Source: Cryptomeria japonica
Taxonomy: Eukaryota > Streptophyta > Pinopsida > Cupressales > Cupressaceae
NCBI RefSeq assembly: GCF_030272615.1
Contig: NC_081411.1
Span: 40,043,140-40,107,139, forward strand
Reading direction: 5' to 3'
DNA length: 64,000 bases
In this document: piece after piece, positions 34,129 through 44,670 of the stretch
Position numbering within the stretch: position 1 is the first letter of the stretch
How the letters are laid out: the number at the start of each line of letters is the position of its first letter
Translations under genes and position numbers: made by a program
The notes under the pieces: model-generated
What the model saw: the letters and a program-made list of their open reading frames with translations, nothing else
Database searches by the model: none
Told to the model about the DNA's origin: nothing

Positions 34129-34941
34129 CTAAAGGGGCAATACCCCTAATTCACCTCTCAAATGCATAAATGTTGTCTTTGGGAGAGGCTTGGTGAATAT
34201 GTCTGCTAACTGCTCCTTACTGGACACATGCTCCAGTGCAATCTCTTTATTCTGAACCTTTTCCCTCAAGAAATGATACTTAAGCTCAAAATGCTTGGTT
34301 CTAGAATGTAAAACCGGATTCTTTGATATATTGATAGCACTTGTGTTATCACAGAATATACTTACCGGTTCAGGTATAGGGATATTTAAGCCTTCCAGTA
34401 CATGCTTCATCCAGATTGCCTGAGTACAGTTCATGAAAGCTACAACATACTCTACTTCCGCTATAGACTGAGAGATGCAACTCTGCTTTTTACTCATCCA
34501 TGAGACCAGTCTACCACCGAGAAAGAGTGCACCACCGGTTGTGCTCTTCTGGTCATCCACATTACTGGCCCAATCAGCATCTGTGAATACTTTTAGATTG
34601 AAATTATTGTTGTATGGATACCACAATCCATAGTCAATTGTTCCCTTCAGATACCTAAGAATTTGCTTGATTGCACTCAAGTGAGACTCTCTTGGACTCT
34701 TCTGGAACCTTGTAGTGATGCCAACTGCATGTGCAATATCCGGTCTACTATGCACTACATAGTGCAACTTACCAATCATTGATCGATATTCCTTCTCATC
34801 CACTAATGTGGAATCATCTTCCTTTGTCAATTTGCAACCAGTCACCATCATTGTACCAACCGGTTTGCTATCTTCCATGCCAAAAGTCTTCAACACCTCT
34901 TTGACATATTTGGACTGAGTGATGAAGATTCCATCTTTCAT
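34129..34941 (-). pseudogene. copia-4 RNase H and RT connection
   Basis: These 270 uninterrupted codons cover RT connection (MIGKLHYVVHSRPDIAHAVG), RYLKGTIDYGLWYP, the DDQKSTTGGALFLGG segment, SKKQSCISQS, EVEYVV, CDNTSAINISKNP and the TKHFELKYHFLREKV region. It ends LGVLPL-TAG. In copia-3 the same position is a CAA codon and the protein continues for three residues, so even the final stop appears to be an amber created early. Confidence 0.9.
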
Positions 34942-35727
34942 CTACTGGATCTGCAGTCCAATTAAGAACTTAATCTCCCCTATGAGTGACATTTCAAACT
35001 CTTTCTTCATCTCATCAGCAAACTCATGACTCATCTTGTCATCTCCACCAAAGATGATGTCATCAACAAAGACTTCACAGATCAGGATCTGATCTTCTTC
35101 AGACTTCAAGTAGATATTACTATCTTCACTTGTTCTCTCAAATCCAATCTTCACAAGATGGGAATGTAGGCACTCATACCATGCCCTAGATGCTTTCTTT
35201 AGACCATATAATGCTTTGTGTAGCCTACATACCATGTCACTATCTTCAGATAGGGTAAACCCATTTGGTTGCTCAATATATACCTCTTCTTCAAGTACAC
35301 TATTTAGGAATGCAGATTTTACATCCATTTGATACACCTTGAATCTCTTAAAAGCTGCATATGCAAGAAGCATAGGAACTCCTTCCAATCTGGCTACAGG
35401 AGCAAAGGTTTCCGCATAGTCTTCACCTTCTTCTTGAGCATATCCTTTGCATACCAGTTTGGCTTTATTCCTAATCACTGTGCCATCCTCATTCAACTTA
35501 TTTCTGAACACCCATTTGGTGCCAATGACATTCTTATGCTCTGGTCTAGGTACCAAGGACCATGTACTATTTTTCTCTATCTGGTCAAGTTCTTCTTCCA
35601 TTGCCTTGATCCAGTCTTCATCATTATGAGCCTCTTTGAATGATTTAGGCTCAAATTCAGAAATCATGCATAAGTTTTCTTTGATCTTTCTTTTGGTAAG
35701 GATTCCTGCATCCTTATCACCTATGAT
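34942..35727 (-). pseudogene. copia-4 reverse transcriptase
   Basis: This uninterrupted RT segment lies between two TAG codons (35728-35730 upstream, 34942-34944 downstream). It includes [55 protein letters not shown] and catalytic VDD (Asp codons 35059-35064). All key residues are present. Confidence 0.91.
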
Positions 35728-36798
35728 CTACTTGGGATCATGATTCAACTTGACATACTGAGGAATGGTCTTAATTGATTCTTCTTGCTTTTCTTCTTCA
35801 TCCTTATCTTCATCAGTATCAATATTCACCAGTTCAGGAACACTGTTACTGGTGCTCGCTTGACTAACAACTGGTTCCCAGAAGGTTGCAACCGGTTCAT
35901 TTACAACTTCCTCATTGTCGGTTTTCTCAGTCTTCTCAGAGGATTCATCAACTCTTACATTGATGCTTTCCATAATTCTCTTAGTCCTATTGTTGTAGCA
36001 CTTGAAAGCTTTACTCTTGGTGGAATATCCTAGAAATAATCCCTCATCACATTTAGCTTCAAATTTGCCCTGATGTTCACTCCTCTTGATGTAACATTTG
36101 CTACCAAAGACATTAAAATAATTTACCATAGGGGTCTTACTAGTCCAATACTCATAAGGAGTTTTGTCCTTGCCCTTTTTGATGAGTACCCAGTTCATAG
36201 TGTAAACTGCAGTGTTCACCGCTTCTCTCCAAAATGTGTGAGCAACCTTTCCTTGGATCAACATAGTTCTAGCTGCTTCAACCATAGTCCAGTTATTCCT
36301 CTCTACTAGGCCATTCTGTTGTGGAGTCCAGGGGGCAAACAGCTGTCTCTTGATGCCAAATTCTTCACAGTACTTGTTGAATTCACTAGAAGTGAATTCT
36401 CCTCCTTGATCAGTTCTGAGACACATGATCCTTTCACTGCTTTCGTTTTCCACTAATGCTCTGAAAGCTTTGAATTTCCCAAAAGCTTCAGACTTGTCTT
36501 TCAAGAATGTGACCCACATCATTCTTGAGCAGTCATCAGTGAGAATCATGAAGTACCTATCACCCTGCACACTTCTAGTTTTCATAGGACCACATAAATC
36601 AGTATGCACAAGATCAAGCAAGTTGTCAGCAGTGAAAGATTTACCTTTAAAAGTTGAGGAAGACATTTTCCCCCATTGACATTCTCTACACAAGGTATTA
36701 TCCGGTTTTCTCAGCACCGGCAACCCTCTAACTGCCTTGATCTTACTAGCCTTCACAATGTTGTCAAAGTTCACATGGCAGAATCTCCTATGCCATAT
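35728..36798 (-). pseudogene. copia-4 integrase
   Basis: These are 348+ uninterrupted codons with the zinc-finger end CRECQWGKM, the first Asp in HTDLCGP (36598-36600), the second in LRTDQGGEF (36409-36411), the Glu in NGLVERNN (36301-36303), and a C-terminal acidic linker rich in Glu/Asp/Lys before TAG 35728-35730. All catalytic residues are intact. It would insert the element cDNA with 5 bp target duplication, matching the CATGA repeats seen. Confidence 0.91.
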
Positions 36799-37317
36799 CT
36801 AGCTATCATCAAGCTTAGCCATAAGACATGTACTTATATTAGCATTTAGATGAAATAGGTTACCTTTAGTTTGCATGCCGGTGGCTACCAATTTACGATC
36901 TTTACCTTTGATTCTGCAAACTCCATTTTTGAATTGCAGAGCAAGTCCACTGTCATTTAATTGGGCAACACTTAGAAGGTTGTGTCTGAGACCATCAACC
37001 CAATACACATTGTCAGCACTACTCTTTCCATTCAAAGAGATGGACCCTCTACCTTTGACCATGCATGGTGCATCATTGCCAAAGCAAACCACACCACCAT
37101 CATACTCTTCTAATGATAGAAACTTGCTCCGGTCACCAATCATATGGTGAGAGCAGCCACTATCAATGATCCACTCATTGGAATCATCAAACCAGGAGAC
37201 AAGAGCCTTCTTGTCTATCACATCTTCCTTTACAGCAATGAACATAATGTCTTCATTTTCTTCATCTTTGGATTCCTCATCTGTGACACCTTCATCAACT
37301 GCCACAAAACAATTTCT
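36799..37317 (-). pseudogene. copia-4 protease and GAG-pre-integrase
   Basis: This segment starts after TAG 37318-37320 and ends at TAG 36799-36801. It contains the acidic linker (DEESKDEENED), WIIDSGCSHHM with DSG at 37156-37164, and LRHNLLSVAQL. The frame continues on both sides. The upstream TAG lies between the gag knuckle and protease. Confidence 0.89.
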
Positions 37318-38214
37318 CTAGTTTCTTCCTTTGAATTTCTTGAAGCTTTCTGGTTTGTCCTTTTTGTCACTATTAGGACAGTTCATAGCAATATGTCCTA
37401 TCCAGTTGCAGGAGAAACATCTCAAAGGTAGTTTACCTTTGTATTTACCAGTTCCTTTTGGGAATCTCCTGGCCAGAAGAGCTTCAAATTCCATCAGAAA
37501 CTCTTCATCCTTCATCTCTCTGTTCTGACTAGGTTCCCCATTAGTGCTAGCCTCTTTTCCTTTTCTAGATGGTATAGCAGAAGCTTTAAAAGCTGATTCT
37601 AACTTTTGAACACTACCATCAAATCTATTTAGCTCATAGGCTATCAACTTGTCTATGATGGAGTCCAAGGATGCCTTAGACTTGTCTATTGATCTTAGCT
37701 CCTGAATAGCAGCAACCCTTATTGCATAGACCGGCAACAGGGATCTCAGGACTTTACTTACCATAGTGGAATCTTCTCTTTTGCCACGTGCACTCTTTAT
37801 TTCTCCAACAACTATTTTGATTTTTATTCCATACTGCTGAATGGTCTCTCCTTCAACCATTCTCATGTCTTCAAACTTTCCTCTCAAGCTCTCTTCCTTA
37901 GCCTGTTTTACATGCTCATCACCACCATAGATATTTTCAAGAGCATCCCATACTTCTTTGGGATTTGCCTTGTCCTAAACATCAATAAACTCAATGTCAG
38001 ATAGACTACTGATGAGGGCTTCCATGACTTGCCCATTTTCTTGTATCTCTCTCTTTTGGTCATCGGTGAGAGTACTGGTAGGAACAACATATACATTTTC
38101 AAAATAACTCCAGTGTTGAACACCCATACTTTTGATGAATATCTTCATCCTGTCTTTCCATATACCAAAGTTTTCCCTGTTGAACTTTGGACCTTCCCTC
38201 AATCTTTTCCTCAA
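37318..38214 (-). pseudogene. copia-4 gag
   Basis: The N-terminal gag (REGPKFNRENFGIWKDRM...) ends at TAG 37975-37977 after FIDV. The rest (37318-37974) carries the EDMRMVEGETIQQYG helix region and a complete CCHC knuckle (37378-37419). The start Met pair seen in copia-3 and copia-5 (MMKREG) is absent here, because a small change gives KRLREG. I see no in-frame ATG back to the primer site, so the initiation codon appears lost. Confidence 0.86.
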
Positions 38215-38247
38215 GTGGTTAAGCTTACAACATAGAGGACCTGGAGT

Positions 38248-38259
38248 GCTCTGATACCA
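38248..38259 (-). other. copia-4 primer binding site (tRNA-Met)
   Basis: TGGTATCAGAGC on the element strand, 2 bases from the 5' LTR. Confidence 0.9.
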
Positions 38260-38261
38260 AT

Positions 38262-39853
38262 TGATAACTTAATGATGAACCACTAGTACCAAACTGGTAC
38301 TGAGAGGGAGGGGTGAATCAGTACAGACACAAAATGTGTTCCAAAACCGGTTTGATAGAAAACACTCACAATGACTGATAAACATAGATACCGGTAAAAC
38401 AGAGTGCAACCGGTAGCATCCAGAATAACTCAAACAGTCATGAACCAGTCACTTATTAAGCTTTTCTCTTAGCTCAATACCACATTATCATAATATTCTC
38501 ATGCATGAACTAGTAGACCTAACCATCAAATCTTCACAACAGCAAGTTCAATATGTTTTATAGATAGGCATAAAACATAGAAACTTCATGTGCTTAACAG
38601 ATAAAACAAAGCATCACAAGACAAAAGCATTTCACATGACACACATATTTTTCATGTGGAAACCCAACTGGGAAAAACCACAGTGGGGATGAATACCCAC
38701 AAGCTGTTTTTTGAACTCTTTAGAAGTCCGCTCTGTTAGGAGCCTTGTCCGGTTAAGAACATTACAATAGGTTCTAGTAGGAACCGATCCTGTTAGGGAT
38801 CACCCGGTTAAGGGTTAAACGTGGCAGGGTCACCTTGTTAGAGGATTTTAAGAACTCAATAGCTGAAAGGATCTCCTAATCTTCTCTAGCTTCTCAGAAC
38901 TCATTAGCTTCAAGTTACCTGGTTAAGGGATTTATAGCAAGCCGGTTAAGACCACCCAATTTAAGGGATTTTGAATCAAGCTAGTTAAGGCTACCCTGTT
39001 AGGGGATTTTGCAACTGTTGAAGTGGTTAGAGGTCAACAAGTATTACAATGATTTGTTAATAGTACTTAATACTAATACAGATCCGTTTAGGCTCCTCTT
39101 TTCCTTCTGCACATACACTTTTCAGGTATCTCTTTTCTCCTCTGGTCTGGCAAGAATCTTGTATCACTTTCATTGGATACACACTCACAACTTTTTGCCA
39201 ATAACTTTAGATAGAAACCTAACATCAACCTTATAGGGAACATACAGGTCGGTAGCAAAAACCTTAAACCCTAAACCTATTAGGTTGAGCAATTCAAATG
39301 GTTCGATCTTGACCGTTGAAACATATTGCATTGGATGCACCAGTCTTGTGTCGATCTCAAGACATTCTCCATCGTCCATTATCCACCATTTTCATGGTGG
39401 CTGATAACCCATCATGCGTTACCACAATTTGATAGACTTCGCACATTCCCAAGGTAGATAGGAATAGTCTTCTTCATGCAAGATCCTTCACGCGCACAGA
39501 GATTACGTGGCAACACGATCTATCCTCCATCATACAACTAACTCATCACACAAAGATCACCGATTGAGTCACACAGACTTGAGATACTCCAATCGGAAAC
39601 CTTGAAGTGGAAGCTGCCTTACCAATCGATAGTCATACAGTGCTTCCATGTTCCCATAACTGCATGCCGGTTCACTTTGAACAAATGTGCCACTTCACTT
39701 TGGCATATGTCGGTTCACACATATGCCAATATCTCTTTCTTCACTTATCTCATGTGCTGGTTCACACTATGTCTCATATTGACATCACTGACAACACACA
39801 ATATCATTATGTCTTCATGCCAATTTTACATATAGTGTATCTAAGTGCCAACA
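38262..39853 (-). repeat. copia-4 5' LTR
   Basis: It is almost identical to 32240-33834, with 1592 and 1595 bases. The outer edge is followed by CATGA (39854-39858). No clear TATA box is seen at the position that carries one in copia-3 (here ...CAATTTGATAGAC..., plus strand). Confidence 0.92.
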
Positions 39854-41097
39854 CATGATTCACCTCTTGACATAAATCAACAAAGAATCACATGAAAAAG
39901 ACATCACATATGAGACACATATTTTTCACATGGAAACCCAACTGGGAAAAACCATGGTGGAGATGAATACCCACAAGTTGTTTTTGAACTATTTAGAAGT
40001 CTGCTCTATTAGAAGCCTAGTACGGTTAAATATAGTTACAACAGGTTCTGTTAGGAACCGATCCTGTTAGGGATCACCCGGTTAAGGGATGGCTAGAATA
40101 CCCAGTTAAGGGTTAAACCCTATTGAAGGTTACCTTGTTAGAGGATTTTATGAATTGAATGGCTTTGGGTCACACTCCTAAAGGATTTACAACAAGTTGG
40201 TTAAAGCTACCCTGTTAAGGGATTTTCCAACTGTTGAAGTGATTAGAGATCAACAGGTATTACAATGATCTGGTAATAGCACTCAATGCTAATGCAAACC
40301 CGCTTTAGTTCCTTTCTTCTGCATACACACTTTGCAGGTATCAACCCTCTTATCTGGTTTGGCAAGAATCACATATCTTTGCACTTAGATACACACACAA
40401 CATTTTCCAACAACTTCAACATGAAACACAACATCGACCTTATAGGAAATAGATAGGTCGGTAACATAAACCCTAAACCCTAAACATTTAGGTTAAGCAA
40501 TTCAGTCGATTCAATCATGACCATTGAACACTTTGGATTTGAATACAATGGTCTCGAATAGATCTCAAGACATTCTCCATTGTCTGTTCTTCACCGCTTC
40601 TTGGAGGCGATAACCCATCACGCATTCTCCACCGTTTGCAGAGACTTTGCACATTCCCGAGGTAGATAGGATCAATCTCCTTCATGCAAGGTCCTTCACG
40701 TGCACGAGGTTGACGTGGGAACACGATCTGATCTCCATTACCATGCTAACTCATCACACAATGCCATCGGTTGAATCACACAAGCTCAAAACACTTCAAC
40801 CAGAAACCCTTAAGTTGAGACTACCAATCGGTAGTCATACCATATTAAACCTTGATAGAAAATTTTCCATATACCGGTTCACTTGGACAAATGTATCGCT
40901 TCACCTTTTGCACATATACCGGCTCTCAACATTATACCGGTTCAGTTTGCTAGTTGCTTAACTGCAATAAACCTGTTCACTCTTCAGCATATTACCAGTT
41001 CACTCTTTCAACATATTGTCAGTTCATTCTTTCAGCATATTGACATCAATGACAACACAATATTATCATGTCAAAATACTCTGAACATATGCCAACA
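39854..41097 (-). repeat. copia-3 5' LTR, outer part
   Basis: It resumes at CATGATTCACC and matches 26291-27544. At 40629-40639 the position of the TATA box of the other LTR reads CCGTTTGCAG on the plus strand, four transitions away from CTATTTATAG. A telobox pair is at about 40468-40481. Confidence 0.86.
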
Positions 41098-44000
41098 ATT
41101 GAATGCATGACTTGAGACACTCCAAAACAATGAGGCTTTTATTGACTACCTTGGCATATGAGATGACCTTCCGCTTAGGGACCATAAAGTAGGATACATC
41201 ATAGAACTCGATAGCGTGACATATTTTGGAGAGGGTACTAAACCTTCCAGTTGAAAACGTATAAACATAAAAACAGATCATGGGTCTTATGGTGAAAACT
41301 ACATTGTGGCACTGTCTGACCTCAAAGAAATAAAAATAAATGACACATCCAATGGTAAAAAGCTCTGTGAGGCACCTGAGGATGGAAGGTTTGACACTCT
41401 TCCCATGACATCATATGATGAGAAATCATCATTGTTTATTGAGGAAAGTATCAAGACAAATATTTGCATAGAGCAAAAACTGCATAACATCTTCTTGGAA
41501 TAGTCTTTGACTGAAATTAAAAAACCGAATTTCATAACATTCTTCATAGAGAGACAGATAAACTTTGCATGGTCCTATACCAATATGTCTAGATTGGATC
41601 CTAGTTTTTTTATGCATCATTTGATAGTTACTCTAAGCGCATAACAATTTAAACATAAACTACTTAAGATGCATCCACAAGTGGCACTATTAGCAAAAGT
41701 GGAATTTGAGAAACTATTGGACATTGACTTCATCAGACTGATTGACTACCCTAAGTGGATCTCTAATCTTGTACCTTTTGGTAAACTAGATCACAACATC
41801 AAAATATGTGCAGACTTTAGAGATATCAATAAGGCTTATACCAAAGATGATTTTTCATTGCCAAATTTTGATTTAATAGTTGATCTCACAGCTGGTCATG
41901 CAATGCTCTCACTAATGGATGGATTCTCCCTATATAATCAGTTTAAGATAGCACCTAAAGATCAACATAGAAGAACATTTACCTATCGTTGGGGGAATTT
42001 TTGTTGGAACATTATGCCCTTCATACTAAAGAATGTAGGTGCAACATATCAAAGAGCATTGGAAACTATCTTTCATGATCTCATGCATGTCACTATAGAA
42101 GATTATGTTGATGATATCTTGGGAAAATCAGTCACAAGGGAAACACATTTGGATATTTTATCTATAGTTTTTGATAGTTTGGAAAAATAAAAAGTTAGAT
42201 TAAATCCCAAGAAATGTGTCTTTGGGGTGACCTCTAGGAAAGTCCTTGGATACATTGTCTCACAATGGGGAATTGAAGTTGATCCACCTAAAGTTAGATC
42301 CATGTTGGAAATTCTACCTCTGAAGAACATTAGCCAACTCTAATCTTTACAAGGAATACTTCAATCAATACAAGTATTCATAGCATAACTCACAAATAAA
42401 TGTCATCTTTTTCAACATTTACTTCACAACAATATCAAGTTCAAGTGGGATGATAAGTGTCAACAAGCCTTTTAGATTTTCAAAGACTATCTTTTAAATC
42501 CACTAGTATTGATGCCAGCAATTCAAGGGAGATCCCTAAATTACTTTACATATTAGCTACACAAACAACACCGGGGGCACTCTTGGCACAAAAGGATCAT
42601 GATGTCAAAGAATGAGCTATATACTATATCAATCACACATTGGTTTGGTCCTAGCTTAATTACACTCCAATTGTTAGTGTGTGTCTTGTTGTGGTTTTTT
42701 CTTCATAGAAATTGCATTACGTGAGCTTCATAAAGGTATATGGAAGATATTCCATTATGTGAGGTTCATGAAGGTATATGTGGTGATCACTCTACTGGTC
42801 CAACCTTAGCCAAGAAACTTATTAGGACTAGATACTACTGGCCTACTAGGGGAAAAGACACATATTAGTTTGTCAAAAAGTGTAAGAAGTGTCAAATTTA
42901 TGGAGACCTTATTCACACACCAGTGCAAGAATTGTAGCCAATTACCACTCCATGGCCCTTTTTCTAGTGGGGACTCAATCTCATAGGAAATATTCATCAT
43001 CCCTCTTCCAATGGCCATAGATTAAGGACTATGGATGACCACATCATTCAAAGAAAGTATCTATAATTATAATAAAATGGGATCCCACTACATTCAAGAA
43101 ATGGGGCGAGATGGAAGAGGAAGACCTTTATGTGAGGTTCATGAAGGTATATGTGGTGCTCACTCTAGTGGTCCAACCTTAAGTATGAAAATTATGAGGA
43201 ATGGATACTATTGGCCTACTATAGAAAAAGACTCATATCAATTTGTCAGAAAGTGTAAGTAGTGTCAAATTTATGGAGACCTTATTCATGCACCAGTATA
43301 GGAATTGTAGCCAATTGCCACTCCATGGCCCTTTTAACAGTGGGGACTCAATCTTGTAGGCAAGATTCATCCTCCCTCTTCCAATGGCTACAAATTCATT
43401 ATTACTACCATTAAATATTTTATAGAATGGATTGAATATATTCCTCTCACCCAAGTCACCAAAAAGAAGATTGCAACATTTATCCTTAATTCTATCATTT
43501 GTCGATACGGTGTTCCCCTTTCCATTGTAACAGACAATGAGCATCCGTTAAAAAATCAAGATGTTCATGAGCTTTGTGATTGATTCCATATCCATTATCT
43601 CTTTTCCACTTTGTATTACTCCTAAGTAAATGGTCAAGTTGAGGCATCTAACAAAACTATCCTCAAAATCCTCAAAAAGACAATCGATGACATTGGCCCC
43701 AACTGAGATATCCAACTCAACCTTGCACTTTGGGCTTATAACACAAGTGTTCACACACCTACTAGAGCTAATCCTTTTTCACTTCTCTATGGTACTGAAT
43801 CCATCTTTCCCATTGAGGTTGAGTTACCACCCCTACGAGTCTCTTTGCACAATCTGATCAATGATAAAGACTATAGGGTCTCCCACTTACAAGATTTGGA
43901 ACTATTGGATGAGCGTAGACAAACTGCTTTCAATCATCTCTAATCATATCAACAATGAATAAGTCATAGCTATAATCATATGTTAAAACCTTGCAAATTT

Positions 44001-44200
44001 GAAGTAGGTGACTTAGTGCTCATAGAGAATCATATGAATCAACAAGATAGAGAGAAAAGGGTAAGTTTGAACTAAATTATCTTGGCCCTTATGTCATGAC
44101 AATAGTATATGGATCAGGTACATATCATATCTCAACACAAGATGGAGAACCTTTGGAATATCCTTTCAACAACATTCACCTTTGCAGGTTTTACACATAG
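41098..44200 (+). pseudogene. gypsy-2 pol: protease linker, RT, RNase H, integrase (Tat-like)
   Basis: After copia-3, gypsy coding resumes. A FAWSYTNMSRLDPS motif (about 41560-41605) precedes the RT block 41669-42190, with KICADFRDINKAY, the MPFILKNVGATYQRA segment and the catalytic YVDD (42104-42115). RNase H (42190-42700) is decayed. The integrase zinc-finger region occurs twice (42755-43020 and 43128-43390). The integrase core (about 43387-44000) has TDN and ASNKTILKILKK motifs and PFSLLYGTE-IFPIEVELPPLRV, then FEVGDLVL. Stops are frequent. It is homologous to gypsy-1 and in the same orientation. Confidence 0.88.
42755..43390 (+). repeat. Internal tandem duplication of integrase zinc-finger segment
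   Basis: Two diverged copies (42755-43020 and 43128-43390) both begin TATGTGAGGTTCATGAAGG, run through GTGTCAAATTTATGGAGACC and end CCTCCCTCTTCCAATGGC. The stretch between them (about 43021-43127) is also gypsy-like. The encoded HEGICGAHSSG...C-x2-C region is the integrase HHCC finger. Confidence 0.82.
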
Positions 44201-44670
44201 TTTTTTAGAGTATCCCAATAAAAAATACAAAAAAATTATATATATCAAAAATACAAAAAAAAAATCATTACTATGGTGAAAACCTAGAAAACAGGCACCT
44301 TGTGACACACAGAAAAATGAAAAATAAAAAAAGTAAAGAGAAATAGATTTTTCCAATGGTGAGAACCACTTCAGTGGCACCTTAGACAAGTACCATGGTG
44401 AAAACTGGGTTACCATTGCCATGTGTAGAGACTTTTTATCCTTCCTCCTTCAGGATTCAGTTTCACCCTTTTCACTTTGCACACACTAACATCCTACCAT
44501 TCCATAATTAATTTACCAATTCCCATCATGGCTTGTTATTGATATACCTAACATTGGTTAACCATTCCTAATAAACCTTTTCCCACCCATCATAAACCTT
44601 CCATTCCTTTTGTTTCACCCATAATAAATTAAGTCCAATTTGTAACTGTGGGCAAGATCCTAAATCTAGT
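44201..44670 (+). other. gypsy-2 3' untranslated region
   Basis: This stretch is non-coding and A-rich (several AAAAATACAAAAAAA runs), with GACAAGTACCATGGTGAAAAC (44385-44405) matching the gypsy-1 3' region. It ends at GTGGGCAAGATCC, a weak polypurine tract. Confidence 0.5.

Larger units (their letters stand above)
32240..39853 (-). mobile_element. copia-4: youngest-looking Ty1/copia insertion, one open frame broken only by TAG
   Basis: Near-identical LTRs (32240-33834, 38262-39853) and a perfect 5 bp target duplication CATGA (32235-32239 and 39854-39858) mark this as a recent insertion into the copia-3 5' LTR. The empty site is visible in the other copia-3 LTR at 26289-26305. Coding from 38214 down to 34129 is a single frame of about 1362 codons with no frameshift. 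Five internal stops plus one near the C-terminus (34129, 34942, 35728, 36799, 37318, 37975) are all TAG. The CCHC knuckle, protease DSG, integrase D,D,E and RT VDD are all intact. Confidence 0.93.
26042..41097 (-). mobile_element. copia-3: Ty1/copia element hosting copia-4 in its 5' LTR
   Basis: The left LTR (26042-27544), minus-strand interior (27545-31941) and right LTR (31942-32239 plus 39854-41097) form one element, split by copia-4. It is inserted in gypsy-2 between the protease-linker region and RT. Edges are ATTAA/TAACAC on the left and GCCAACA/ATTGA on the right, so the target duplication may be ATTRA with a damaged LTR start. This is uncertain. Coding blocks need at least three frameshifts. 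The gag knuckle has lost its last Cys (Tyr codon 31040-31042). Protease DSG (30826-30834) and RT VDD (28732-28737) remain. Confidence 0.88.
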
